DNA of 64,000 nucleotides from Gymnogyps californianus (taxonomy: Eukaryota > Chordata > Aves > Accipitriformes > Cathartidae): NCBI RefSeq assembly GCF_018139145.2, contig NC_059471.1:43610726-43674725 (forward strand), in the 5' to 3' direction. The notes below the pieces were generated by a model that saw only the letters and a list, made by a program, of their open reading frames with translations, was not told where the DNA came from and did not search any database. Position 1 is the stretch's first letter; each line of letters starts with the position of its first letter. The position numbers and the translations under genes are program-made. This document shows positions 37,312 through 49,970 of this stretch, in pieces.

Positions 37312-38607
37312 AATATTTTAAGCATTCCATTGAAGAGTTTCAAGCTATCAAACTTTTAGTACAAAATCTGAAATTTAGCAATCTTGCTCAAAGTTTCAAA
37401 TACGAAGTCTTATTGTTGGTAACAGAAATCTAAGTGAGGTAAAGTTAGCCATTTGAAATTAATTTCAAATTTAGTTTATAGATTCATTAGAACACACAAA
37501 AAAAAACCACAGAAAAGAAAAGAAGGAACTAAAATAAAATCTACTAACCTAAAAACAGCTGTGCCACAAAATTGTTAGAAAAAATTTATAGAGGCACATA
37601 AGAATTTTCTGCTTCCTATTAATTCTTGCAGAAGATATTCTTCTATCTTGGGGAAAAAATGGCAGGATATTTCTATTTCTTCTTATTAAATCTTCACAGT
37701 TTGTTGACTCCAAAGAGGTATCATTTTCACATTACGTCAGGTTACAGTCTTCCCACATAGGTAAGACTGAATCTCTAGTCCTTAAAACTAACTTGTGTAT
37801 CATAGTTAAAATATTGGCATTTCACAGTCAGATTTGTTTGAGAGAAACATTAGTGTGAAAGAAATATAGTCCACCTGCCTATTTCTTTATTTACTTAACA
37901 AGCAGTCCTGCTATGTCTAAGTTCCTTATACAGTCAGTGAGGAGACATAGGCAATGGTTGTGGTTATATTAGCAAGTAATTCAGCTTAACAAGAGTAGAT
38001 CAGTAAATCAAAGCAATTAGCACTGAAACTCCTGCATTTACACAAATCTTAGAGTTCATGTTTCAGAGTATGGTTTGAAGCTGCCGCCATGAATGCAGTT
38101 TGAACCCAAAGAACCAATCTTTGGTTTGAACCCTCATGTTTCTATTACGGACACTGAGGAGAGTGCCTTTGGTGTACACCAGAAGCAGAGTTTCCACTTT
38201 GACTTTCTTCACAAGGAGTATAACTGCATTTGTTTAATCCAAAATCACACCTGGAGCCAAACCAATGTGCAGCAATTTGGGACAATCAGGGCATTCACTG
38301 ATTCACAGCTGCAGTAGTGTTTTGTACCAAATTGTGAATGTAGATGTAGCCAAGGCCTCCAGAGGGAGATCCTCTCTGCCTTAGTTTAAATGTCTGATTT
38401 AAGCAGATAGAATTTCCCCCACAGGCCCTTGTTTCCCTCCTCTGACTACTAGTAACTTTTAGGTGTTTAGTTTAATGGGACCACTTCCTAGGCACCCAAA
38501 ATTTTGATACTAGTTAGGTACCTCACTGAAGCAGATTGAATCTTAGCTGTATCTTTTGCAAACTTTTGTTGAAATAGAAGTCAAGGATAGGTACCTCAAT
38601 TCAATAG

Positions 38608-38633
38608 AGGTATCTATTGAAAGATAGATACCT
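38608..38633. repeat. Small perfect hairpin (9-bp arms)
   Basis: AGGTATCTA at 38608-38616 is the reverse complement of TAGATACCT at 38625-38633, with an 8-base loop. A related AGGTACCT lies just upstream near 38589. Confidence 0.5.
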
Positions 38634-41600
38634 TACTTCAGTTTTCACTTCAGACACTTCTTTTGCCATCATGAGCAGAAGATAAAATGTTTCTATGGTT
38701 GGGAATAGCCATACTGAAAAACTAGCAACACATAAGCAATTGCATTGCTTGAAATCAGAGATGGACGGAAACTAGAGTCCATGGCTGATTCACAGAATGA
38801 TAGCCTTTGGCTTCTCTGTGATAATCTGGCACTGTCTCATTTTCGAGGGTAAGAAGATACCCAAGGACCTTTGCTATTGCTTGCTTTTGCTGTTGTGAAG
38901 ATAAGCACCGATTAATAGAGAGGTCATATTAACAGTATTTTTACTAAAACCTAAACAGTTTTCTGGAGTGAGATCACCACTGAAATTGACAAACAGGATA
39001 GAAATACATGGGTTAGGTTACTGCATTGCCTGAAAACCTCTCATTTGGATATATTGCATTTGTTTAATTAACAGACTCACTAGCTTTCCAAGTAAAAAGA
39101 AAGTAAAAAGCTCATAAACATTATTCTCCTTTACTTTCTCATTAGCTGCAGCACTTCCTGACAAATATTGACCTGTAATTCTTTCTCTCTGCCAGAGAAT
39201 TAAATAAAATAAGAACTGCACACAATATACACCATCTGTCCAATTCTACAAGGTGGTTAGTATGCTGACTCCTATTGACTTTACTGCAAGCCCAAACTGC
39301 CCACAAACAAGGAATGTTTCATACTTTACACAAGCATGCAAACTTTCCTTGCTTCTGTATTATCTAGTCCAAGTAAATTTAATTTTTGTAATAGTATTTT
39401 TATACCAAATTTATTTCTGAGTGTTCTCTATCCTGCCAAACTGGCTCTTTCTCAGTCTGTTTCCTCTGATCTGTTCAGAAATACTCAATTACTGATCTTT
39501 TATTTTTTCACATACTTGTTTTCTATTTTTTCAGCTTCCTAAGTAATACAGAATCTTTTTCAAGTAATCTATATCACATCTTATTTAATATAAATTCAGT
39601 TCACTTCTGGTAGAGATATTGGGTTGAATTTCCCTTGGTATGATAGAATGCTACCAGCAGATAATGTCTGTTTGTCTGTTTGTTTATGTTATAGTATAAG
39701 GTACCTGTTTAAAACTCACTTTTTTTCCTTTCATGTTTTTTTTCTAAAGTCTTTTTTCACTTATAGGTACTCATTCTTATTCATGCTTCTTGATTTCCAC
39801 TTGTCTTCATACATACAATTCCAGTCTACCTTCAATTAATTAATCAATAATAGAATTCAGCTCACTCTGATAGCACTTTATTTTTTTAATTTCTGAACTT
39901 CCTTTAGTCAGCTGATCTGTTTGAAGTATTCTACTAAAGCACCATGTATCATTATGCTATATTTACCCTTTTGACACTAGTTTAAGTAACGTATACAGCA
40001 CATGCTGATAAAATATTAGTTTATTCCCTTAACAGTTGTATAATACAGCTCTTTTACTATTTCTAATGTTCTTTGAAACCTTGTGGATCTCTCTTCTCTC
40101 ACCTGGAGTTCCTTTCTCTTCCTCCTTTCAATTCCGCCTTTATGTATGCAGCTTCAGATTAAGACATCTAAATATAGATGTCTGTATGTCAATATCTAGA
40201 TGTCAACTCTGTGTCTAAGCTTCCTATGCAGTCAAGATATAGTCAATACAGTACATGGAGCCTAAAGAGTTTCCCCTCAGATGTATGCCAGAAGCTGGTC
40301 AACTGAAATGCTTTCTAGGCTCCATTGGCTGACTTGCTAAGGTCTTCATTTTTCTATAACTGAATTTTTAGCATGTGGCTCACATAGAGATATATAAATT
40401 CAGGTGTCTTAGCATGAAGCTGTATTGCAGCTTATGGTCTCATTTCAGTTGTCCCACCAAGGTCATTTGAGATGCCCTCAGGTAACCCACTTGCCCTCCA
40501 GCTGCTTCTGTAGAGGAGTTCAATACTGTGTCATATCTCATAGCTCCATGGAGTTAACTCAGATGTCTTAAGATATTTTAATTGGCAGTAGCTACCTATC
40601 TTGGAGCAACTGAATTGGACTCTTTGTGTCCTTATGTAAAAGACTGAAATCCACAGCTATCAAGCTCCTAAGCACTCACCTTTATTCTCAAGATGAATCC
40701 TCTGTATGACTCTTCCCATTACTACCTTCTTATTTTACCAAGCTCAGACAGGAATTGGAGATGTGCATTTATGTATCATATGCCTTTCTTATATGTTACC
40801 TTTCCAGTTTTCTTCATATGCATGTGTGGAAAGAGAAGGCTCTATAGGCTTCATACTGATCAGGAAGACAGTACTGACACCACCTGGGATTTTGTAACTC
40901 CCCTAATCCAGTGATCTGATTCCAGAAGTCTCTGGGCAAATGCACAAGAGTATCATCTGCCTCTGAATTCAAGAATGTCATTTTCTCTGTTGAAAAATTC
41001 TATGTTCAGCAAGCAATCCAGGTTTCCAGAACCACACCATGTTTTGAGGGTCTTAACACAAGAATGTATAGAGCAAAAGGAGATTAAAAAAATGATCTCT
41101 ACTCTTGTGGTAAGGAAGTTTTCCTTTTTAAGTTATATTCTGTGTTATTTTCAGTACGACATATATGCTTGAATCAGATGAGCTAGAGATAAAATAATAG
41201 TAATCAATAGCACACATGAAAATTCAGGTGTCCATGATCAAAACCATGATTCTAAAAATCATGCATTTGGGATGAAAAGTTCAGCCTTTCTCTGGAGTTG
41301 TTTAAACTCCTCAGAGCTGCACCTCATTGTGTTCTGGAATTGCTCTGCTCTTGTCAGAACCTGGTCATCTCAAACAGAATTTTAATAGAGACAGAAATTA
41401 GGTATCCTTCTATTCCTGTTCTCTATATTGGGTTAGTCCAGTAGATGGTCTCAGAACACGGCAAACACAATGACAGATCTGGTCTCCACCTCCAAGAACA
41501 ATGGGTAACTGTTGTTATACTTTTGTAAAGAAATATTAATATGGACTGCAGCTAATAAAAGATATGTGTTTAAAATTCAGATTATTAAAACCTAAATTTT

Positions 41601-43647
41601 AAATACTCGATCTCTAAAGTAGAATTTGAAATCAAAGAGAGATGCCTAGATAGCGAGTGGGTCATCCTGGTGTTTTTACAAGAAAATTCTTCAAATAGAT
41701 ACTATGGTGGATCCTAGAGGATACATACACTTTTCTCAAAAAATGCTCCTTCTGTAAGGGAGTGCTGCCAGGTAGGAGGAGCATGGGGATGGGTTAAGGT
41801 TTCTGAAAGTACTGACTGTGATATAATACAGTGAGATGAAGATGATGAGTGTGGGAGTATGGTGTTTATAGCAATATTGTGTAAGGAAAACAGCATGCAG
41901 CATAAAGGTGGAGAGCATGGGGTAATACTGTTTGATGCGCGTGCTTGGGGTGCACTCTGTGGCGCACAAATCTTTCAAGGTATTACAAAGTGGGGAACAT
42001 CACCAATGCACAGGTTGATATGTACCCCATGCAATTGGGAAATCCCTTTCATATGCCATTGAGAAAAGCCCCCTCTCCTGCACACACCTTTTGTTATAAT
42101 CTAAGAAACATTCCTCAGTGTATTTCTCTTTAGCTTGATGAATGTCACTGATGCTGTATTTACACTCAATAGTTAGCTGTAGATGGACTATAGTCTCCTT
42201 TCTCAGGATCATTTCAGGACCTTTTCAAAAGTCTGCATTGTACGTGTGTTTTAATTTGATATGCTGTGTTCTCAGAGCACTTTTGTGAAAGCAAGTAATG
42301 AGCCATCAAATCAAATAAGGTTCATTTTCAATGTTCTGTGTGTTAGCATGATTACAGTAATACGAGTTGATATCCGATGTTGAAATCTCTAAAATCCATA
42401 CTTTTAAAATGGTGGGAATAAAGATTGTGTTCTTCAATCCATAGCAATCCATACAAAGAACATGATTGTGCTCCCAAGCCTAAAAATACTTCTTTTTTCT
42501 ATATCTTGACTGATATTTGGAAGACATTCAGACAGAAGACTCACTTTGTCAAACTGATTAGCTAACATACTATCTCTCATCCCCTTCTTACATCTCTTCT
42601 GTTTGAAACATTTATAATATAATTGACAAGCTCTCCAAATTATTTTATTTTGTTAAGAGTTCTGTGTCTGAAATATGGCAGACATTCACAACTACTTACT
42701 AAATCGCTAGCCAAGAGGAAGAAAACTTCTTGTGGTTAATATGTCCAATTTTCTGACTTGAATATTATGTATAGCAAACCACTATCAAGAGTTTTAAGAA
42801 CTCCATTTAGCAAATTTTTTCACACAAAAGCAGATGAAAGCACTGCTGAGAAAAAGTTGTAGACAGAGGAAAAAAGGAAAATTCAGCTATTGTTTAGGAA
42901 TTATTAATGGAAATGCAACTCCTTATGTCCTACACAAAGTTTAATCAAGAACTGAAAAAGTGGTGGACTAAGAGACAGTAAATGCTTCCTAATATGTCTC
43001 TGTATGTGGCTCATTTCATCAAAAGACCCAAATCATCTTGGCCTACAAGCTAGTTAATATAGCACCAGAGCACTTTATCTCGCACTCTAAAATGGAGTGG
43101 AATGCCTGAATTCCATACAGCAGCTTATCAGTCTGTGTGGTTGTCCGGCCTCGACTAATTTCTCCATCTTATTCTAATACACACCTATATGAACAGCAGG
43201 AAGTTCTTTGATAACTATTAATCCCTCTAGATTCCTAAACTGAACTTGCCAGTGCTGTGTTCAGACTCCTAATGATGAAAGCACACACATTAACTAATTT
43301 CTTCTCCAGAGCCAAATTTCCTGGTCTTGTCAAACAGTGAACAAAATATACTGTAATAAATTAAATAAATATTTATTTCAGTGGGTAATCAATGTCAGAT
43401 GCTTTCTTTCTCTTAATAGGTGCCAGACTTTTTATTTTCATTCTTACAAAATAAGATTTATACATCATCCTTATTAGGAAGAAGATGACAATCCTGCTTA
43501 CTTAAATTCACCTCTTCACTGCACATTAATTTAGTGAATACAAATATGAATGAATATAAATTTGCCAGCAACCTGCCACTAAAATATATATTTAAGCATT
43601 TTTCTTAGGAAACACACTTAACAACAACTTAAGTGATAACAACAAGT

Positions 43648-45886
43648 GATAGAGGAGTCAACAAGGAGAGATGCTATGCTGGACCTTGTTCTCACCAATA
43701 AGGAGGGGCTGCTGGGGAATGTGAAGCTCAAGGGCAGCCTTGGCTGCAGGGACCATGAAATGGTGGAGTTCAAAATCCTTAGGGCAGTGAGGAGGGTGCA
43801 CAGCAAGCTCGCTACCCTGGACTTCAGGAGAGCAGACTTTGGCCTCTTCAGGGATCTGCTTGGTAGAGTACCATGGGATACAGCCCTGGAGGGAAGAGGG
43901 GCCCAAGAAAGCTGGTTAATATTCAAAGATCACCTCCTCCAACCTCAGGAGTGATGCATCCCAACAAAGAGGAAGTCAGGCAAAAATGCCAGGAGGCCTG
44001 CATGGACGAACAAGGAGCTCCTGGGCAAACTCAAACACAAAAAGGAAGCCTACAGAGGGTGGAAGCAAGGACAGGTAGCCTGGGAGGAACACAGAGAAAG
44101 TGTCCAAGCATCCAGGGATCGGGTTAGGAAAGCCAAAGCCCTGATAGAATTCAATCTGGCCAGGGACATCAAGGGCAACACCAAAAGCTTCTATATGTAC
44201 GTCGGTGATAAAAGGAAGACTAGGGAAAATGTGAGCCCTCTCCGGAAGGAAACGGGAGACCTGGTTACCTGGGATATAGAGAAGGCTGAGGTACTCAATG
44301 ACTTTTTTGCCTCAGTCTTCTCCGACAAGTGCTCCAGCCACACCGCCCAAGTCACAGAAGCCAAAGGCACGGACTGGGAGAATGAAGAACTGCCCACTGT
44401 AGGAGAAGATCAGATTCGAGACCATCTAAGGAACCTGAAGGTACACAAGTCCATGGGATCTGATGAGAGGCATCTGTGGGTCCTGAGGGAACTGGTGGAC
44501 GAAGTGGCTAAGCAACTATCCATCGTATTTGAGAAGTCATGGCAGTCCAGGGAAGTTCCCACTGGCTGGAGAAGAGGAAACATAACCCCCATTTTTAAAA
44601 AGGGAAAAAAGGAAGACCCAGGGAACTACAGGCCAGTCAGTCTCACCTCTGTGCCCAGCAAGATCATGGAGCGGATCCTTCTGGAAACTATGCTAAGGCA
44701 CATGGAAAATAAGGAGGTGATGGGTGACAGCCAACATGGCTTCACTAAGGGCAAATTGTGCCTGACAATTTGGTGGCCTTCTACGATGGGGTTACAGCAT
44801 TGGTAGATAAGGGAAGAGAAATGAATATCATCTACCTCGACTTGTACAAAGCATTTGACACTGTGCTGCATGACATCCTTGTCTCTAAACTGGAGAGACA
44901 TGGATTTGATGGATGGACCACTTGGTGGATGAGGAATTGGCTGGGTAGTCGAACTCAAAGAGTTGTGGTCAATGGCTCGATGTCTGAGCAGAGAGCAGTG
45001 ACAAGGGGTCAGTATTGGGACCAGTGCTGTTTAACATCTTTGTCAGCGACATGGACAGTGGGATTGAGTGCATCCTCTGCAAGTTTACTGATGACACCAA
45101 GCTGTGTGGTGCGATCGACATACTGGAGGGAAGGGATGCCATCCAGAGGGTCCTTGACAGGCTTGAGAGGTGGGCCCGTGTGAACCTCATGAAGTTCAAC
45201 AAAGCCAAGTGCAAGGTCTTGCACATGGGTCGGGGCAATCCCAAGCACAAATACAGGCTGGGCAATGAGTGGATTGAGAGCAGCCCTGCAGAAAAGGACG
45301 TGGGGTATTAGTGGATGAAAACCTGAATATGAGCCAGCAACATGTGCTTGCAGCCCAGAAAGCCAACCGTATCCTGGGCTGCATCAAAAGAAGCGTGGCT
45401 AGCATGTCAAGGGACGTGATTCTCCCCCTCTGCTCTGCTCTCGTGAGACCCCACCTGGAGTACTGTGTTCAGCTCTGGGGCCCCCAGCATAAGAAGGACA
45501 TGGACATGCTCAAGCAGGTCCAGAGGAGGGCCACAAAAATGATCAGAAGGATGGAACACCTCTCCTATGAGGAAAAGCTGAGAGAGTTGGGGTTGTTCAG
45601 CCTGGGGAAGAGAAGGCTCCAGGGAGACCTTATAGTGGCCTGCCAGTACTTAAAGTGGGCCTACAGAAAAGATGGAGAAGGACTCTTTATTAGGGCATGT
45701 AGTAATAAGACGAGGGTTAACAGTTTTAAACTGAAAGAGGGTAGATTTAGATTAGATATTAGAAAGAAATTCTTTATTGTGAGAGCGGTGAGGCACAGGA
45801 ACATGTTGCCCAGAGAAGTTGTGGATGCCCCATCCCTGGAAGTGTTCAAGGCCAGGTTGGATGGGGCTTTGAGCAACCTGATCTAG
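43648..45886 (+). pseudogene. CR1 reverse transcriptase ORF2 fragment, disabled
   Basis: Translation follows CR1 ORF2 in this order: linker (KGSLGC, FRRADFGLFRDLLG), N-terminal RT ([20 protein letters not shown]), motif A (YLDLYKAFD), motif C as FTDDTKL, and C-terminal [10 protein letters not shown] and RPHLEYCVQLWGPQ through to ARLDGALSNL and a stop at 45884-45886. Four lesions break it: a TGA at 43952-43954 (CGA to TGA by context); a one-base loss near 44766; a 13-base loss near 45005, removing most of the conserved GVPQG turn; and a one-base loss near 45303. The two Asp of motif C and the Asp of motif A are kept. The frame steps between pieces agree arithmetically with those losses. Confidence 0.93.
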
Positions 45887-45984
45887 TGGAAGGTATCCCT
45901 GCCCATGGCAGGGGGGTTGGAACTAGATGATTTTTAAGGTCCCTTCCAACCCAAACCATTCTATGATTCTATGATTCTATGATT
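45887..45984 (+). repeat. CR1 3' UTR and (ATTCTATG)n terminus
   Basis: After the stop codon, a short UTR with GGTCCCTTCCAACCC leads into three ATTCTATG units (45958-45984). CR1 elements end in such octamers rather than poly-A; the reverse transcriptase is thought to recognise this end when priming. Confidence 0.95.
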
Positions 45985-48900
45985 AATTTTGTAGCATTAC
46001 CACAGCTTTTGAATGGATATGAAGACATAAAGGTTCTGTTTTTTCTATAATTTATGGAAAATAATTTCACTCCAGGAACTGTAGTGCCAAGAACGTCCAC
46101 AGACCAAGGTAATTAGGAGTTCAAATACATGTGGTAAGTTGCTTTCCACAAAACATTTCCTTTAACTCCTGGCACATGTGTCTTATTTAGAAATTCTGTT
46201 ACTAGCTAGTGCCATAATTGGTGTCTGTGATACAACAAGTTTTTAATTTTTCTGGATACAGCAGACAAAATCTTTTAAAATGTGTGATAAAAAACAGAGC
46301 ACTGGTCTTTAAAGGATTTCCCTTGTTTTCTTGAATTTAGCAGTTGTTTTCTAACTTTTGGCAAGTACATTTACATTTCTTCTGGACAAATACATGTTAC
46401 AAATTGTACAGGGTCTGTTTGGATGATTTAAAGTCATTCTCAATGAATGGATGAATAATAACCATAACTTTTAAACTGTGTGACTACTTGAGACTGAGCC
46501 CAAACTGTCATGTAAAATCAGTCCTCAAAGATCATGTTACTTGCTTTCAAAAAACCCAAGAGAACGGGTCTAATTCTGTCCTCTTCTATGTCATATGAAT
46601 TTCCCATAACCCTCAATGCCTTTACTCAAGGAAAGTGAATCTGGAATTTTCTTTTCTATTTCCTCTTTTCAATTATTCAGTACTTTAATTCACATCTTAT
46701 ATCTGTTGTATGTCAACATTTCTTCTCTGTCTAGGTAATCTGCAAGGGAAAGTAACACATGAGAAATACAGTTAAACTGTATACTTGTTTATCTACCACT
46801 GATCCAAAAACATTACCAATTGACTGGAAGAGTAATAGTATAATCTTAGAGATTTTTGCTTTCATTTAATTTTTTCAAAACACTTCTCTAACATTGTCAT
46901 TACAAATCACCTATTGTCACAATCTTTCTATTGGTCCTTCTAAACATCAAGTCTGTTTCTTCCTTGCTATTTAAAACAAAACACACTATACTAACACTCT
47001 GATAGACTCTGATAGACTCTTTGCACAGCTAGAAATAACTGCACCAGGTACAGAAATAAAGAGCTGAGAACAATACGTTTTGTAATGCTACACTCCTCCA
47101 GACATTATAGCCATCTTTCTTCATTGTTTAGCACTAAGTATAGTCTTTCACACCCATTTAAAGTACTCTTTCCTCCCCTTCCCCAAAATAACTCATTAAC
47201 AAAGTAAGATGACAATATATTTCCCTTGATCCCAATCACAAAGTGCAGAGCAAAACTAAGGCTTAAATTGCTAATATGAAAGGTGCAATGAACAGACTAT
47301 TCCTAAACTCTCTTAAAGCAGGCTTTTATCTTCTGTTCATCCCTGTGATTACAGCAGAGAAGTGCTTTCATTCTTCCCATAGAAAAGGAGTAAAATATTG
47401 CCATCTGCATATGTTTTCCCTGTATTTTACATTTTTAAGAGATCAGACCTTTTTTGTTTGTTTGTTTAGTTGTAGAAGTGGGGAAATTTGGGATGGAGTT
47501 GCTTAGCTGTATATCAGAAACTTAATGTCAGTGCTTTTCTACTAACTAATGAATTTTATTCATGTAGAAAATTTCATCCAGCCCATTCAACACACAAAGA
47601 CTTTCCAATAGTAATGTATTTGTTTGTTTATGTATATATTTCTACTGAAAATACCCTGAAACAACTTCCTTAAAATGAATATTATCATATGATGCACATT
47701 TACGTGTGTGCTAAATTATCAAAATCTCAAAGGAAACTCAAAGGATAATCTGAAAGATGTTCATTGATGGATTATTTCTGACAGTTATTAGCAAAAATGT
47801 CACAAATCACATTTATAATGGGAACATGCTATGTAATGGGAAAGTTACCTGTGGCACTACAATATTAGGCATCACGATATGTATCTAATACTGTAAAAGG
47901 CTTGAGCAGATTTTGCCACCACAGCAGTTTAGCACCTCATCAATATTTTCAACATCAGATAATTGGGATTCTTCCAAACACTGAATTGTGTAACTGAAAA
48001 ATCCAATACAGAGAATCTGACTTAAATGTATTGCTGGATTATACAGATGAAGTTACAGGACTCTTGCAGCACCTGAAATATAGCATCACTGAAGTGAAAG
48101 ACATAATATACACTTGGGTTTTGACTGTTTTAAATCATTTAAAGAACAAAATATGCTGTTCTGTGATACATATCTGGTCTAGTTTTAACCTGACCCATCA
48201 TTAGGAATAAACAGTGTCCAAACATGTAGCTTTGACACTAAGTTATGATTCTACACTTAAGTGTGTCTGAGTGATGGGAGCCTCTGTTCAGTTAGTGAAA
48301 CAATTGCATATGGACTGAACAAATCCATTCGGTACATTTCACTGCTGGAATGGCAAGAATCTACTGAAGTCATTAGAGATGCTTAGGATTTAGCTAATTG
48401 TGAAGTGGCTGATCTGCTCGCTATCTGAATTTGAAAGAGGTTGAAAAGTATATAATGAATACCCCAAATGATGCTGAGATAACACTGATAGGAATCTAGA
48501 TTAATTTCTTATTTAGTTTCTGCCAGCTAGGAGAAAAGAATTTCTGTATTATATCTTAAACGGGGATTCATGTCTTATCTCTTAAATATTCTACATAAGG
48601 GGATGCAAACCGATCTCCTGTCTGTGTACTTATTTGGCCAGGTATGAGCCTGGTGTATTCTCAAAGACTTACAGCCATATTAGCACTAGAACACAGCCTA
48701 AGATTATAATATACATTACTAAGATTGCACGGGAGGCAAAGCAAACACGGAAGTGGACCTTTTCTATATGTTAGCTATAGGTACTTTTATCAGCACCACT
48801 ATGTATCCTTTATACTCATTTCCTTTCTAGACATGGGTGATGTTTTACCGTGTTTCTAAATGATGTTGTTGTTTACACAAGAACATATCAATAATAATAT

Positions 48901-49699
48901 TCCATGCCACAGGAATCATACTTTGGGGTTTTTCTAGCAATTACTTATCAGAGAATATAAGAATCTGTGTAATCTTACAGGAATGAGAATAGTTTAGAGT
49001 GTTACGTTAGGCACATGAGACTAAGGGTGAAAAGCTATTAAGACATAGGTTTGCTAATAGCCTTTTTTGTTAGTTTCTTCTGTAAATACCAGTTTGCACC
49101 TTCAAATACCTGAACACTCTTGAATGTCTGGCCCAAGAGCTTCAGAAATTAAGTTCAATAATAGAGACATTATTCTATTGTTCATGGTAGATGAAAAATT
49201 GTAGCCATGCTGAAAGATATTTTTTCTTGAAACTAAGATTTCTGATCAGTTTGTTATAATTGTCAATCCTTTCCTTATTCTTTTGCAAACAAAGATTCTT
49301 TAAATCTTTTAAGTAGTGGCACTATGATAATATCCTGTAAAATATTAGTCAGGAAAGGGTATATTTCTAGAAGAATTAAGGAGATAGAGAAGATATGACA
49401 AAAGCTTATGGCTGGATTTTTAAGGACTTCTTGTTTTATAAATTGCCAGGTCATACCTGAAAATTTCCTGTTAGCATAGCATCTGCTGAGATCTCTCTTT
49501 AAATAGTTAAAATACATTTTTGTACGTATTCTTTCCTTTCTTTACAGTCACATATCACCTCATTCTTGATAAACATTAATCAGTCTATTCAGGCTTAAAA
49601 GTAATTTCTTTCAAAGTTCTGAATGCTGGTCTGAAGGAAAGTATTATAGCTTCCCTTTATGTATATGAACAATGGTGAAGCGAGATATCCACTACAGAT

Positions 49700-49970
49700 A
49701 AAAATAGTCCATTAATAACAGTAATACAGAGCACTTATATGAGACTTACTATCTGCAAAGCAATTTACAAACAATAACCAATTAATCTTCTCTAGTTACT
49801 CAGTGTAATCCATTCATTACCTAATGGATCCCAAATCTTTAATGCAATAGCAAAGTTTCTAACAATGTACCTGAGGCTACCATTTGCAGCTGAAACTCTC
49901 ATTTTACTGACAGTTATGGTGACTGAGCAGAAATGTGTTAGGACAATTGCTTGGAGCTAGACTGTGTAAA
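49700..49970 (+). repeat. Ancient MIR/L3-like repeat
   Basis: AGCACTTATATGAGACTTACT, CTGCAAAGCAATTTACAAACA and AATTAATCTTC follow the pattern of an amniote repeat whose usual wording is 'TAGCACTTATATAGTGCTT...AAAGCGCTTTACAAACATTAA'. A later CTCATTTTACTGACAG fits the MIR-type 'CCATTTTACAGATG' block in the right order. Diverged, edges approximate. Confidence 0.55.

Larger units (their letters stand above)
25311..43647. other. Unique AT-rich non-coding DNA with old repeat remnants
   Basis: No supported host gene in about 18 kb. Separate entries cover a minisatellite (28.3 kb), CCCTT array (30.9 kb), hairpin (32.2 kb), MIR-like fossils (33.6 and 37.1 kb), purine tracts (35.8 and 37.2 kb) and one member of a dispersed repeat (35.4 kb). 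Sequence at 38.3-38.65 kb and 40.2-40.7 kb has TAGGTACC- or CCTAGGCACC-type wording seen in old reptile/bird repeats, but I could not define an element. Confidence 0.6.
43648..45984 (+). mobile_element. 5'-truncated CR1-type LINE, plus strand
   Basis: About 2.3 kb of CR1 starts abruptly within the open reading frame (at the ESTRRDAML segment) and runs through the end of the reverse transcriptase to a short 3' UTR and an ATTCTATG octamer array, the usual CR1 3' end. The endonuclease domain is absent, as in most CR1 copies, which are 5'-truncated during insertion. It is GC-richer than its flanks. No target-site duplication is evident, as usual for CR1. This copy is younger than the minus-strand CR1 at 22.7-25.3 kb, because its frame is mostly open. 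Confidence 0.96.

Noticed and set aside
38093..38317. 74-codon plus-strand ORF in less AT-rich DNA
   Set aside because: No splice context, domain or family likeness; probably chance or an old repeat.
41920..41940. TAATACTG seed-like sequence recalling the miR-200/429 family
   Set aside because: Only the first bases match; the rest differs and no matching hairpin arm is present.
43618..45405. Minus-strand and off-frame ORFs over the plus-strand CR1
   Set aside because: They are shadows of the reverse-transcriptase frame; the plus-strand translation matches CR1 in continuous order.
46995..47020. Tandem GATAGACTCT repeat
   Set aside because: Only two copies of a 10-mer; not enough to call an element.
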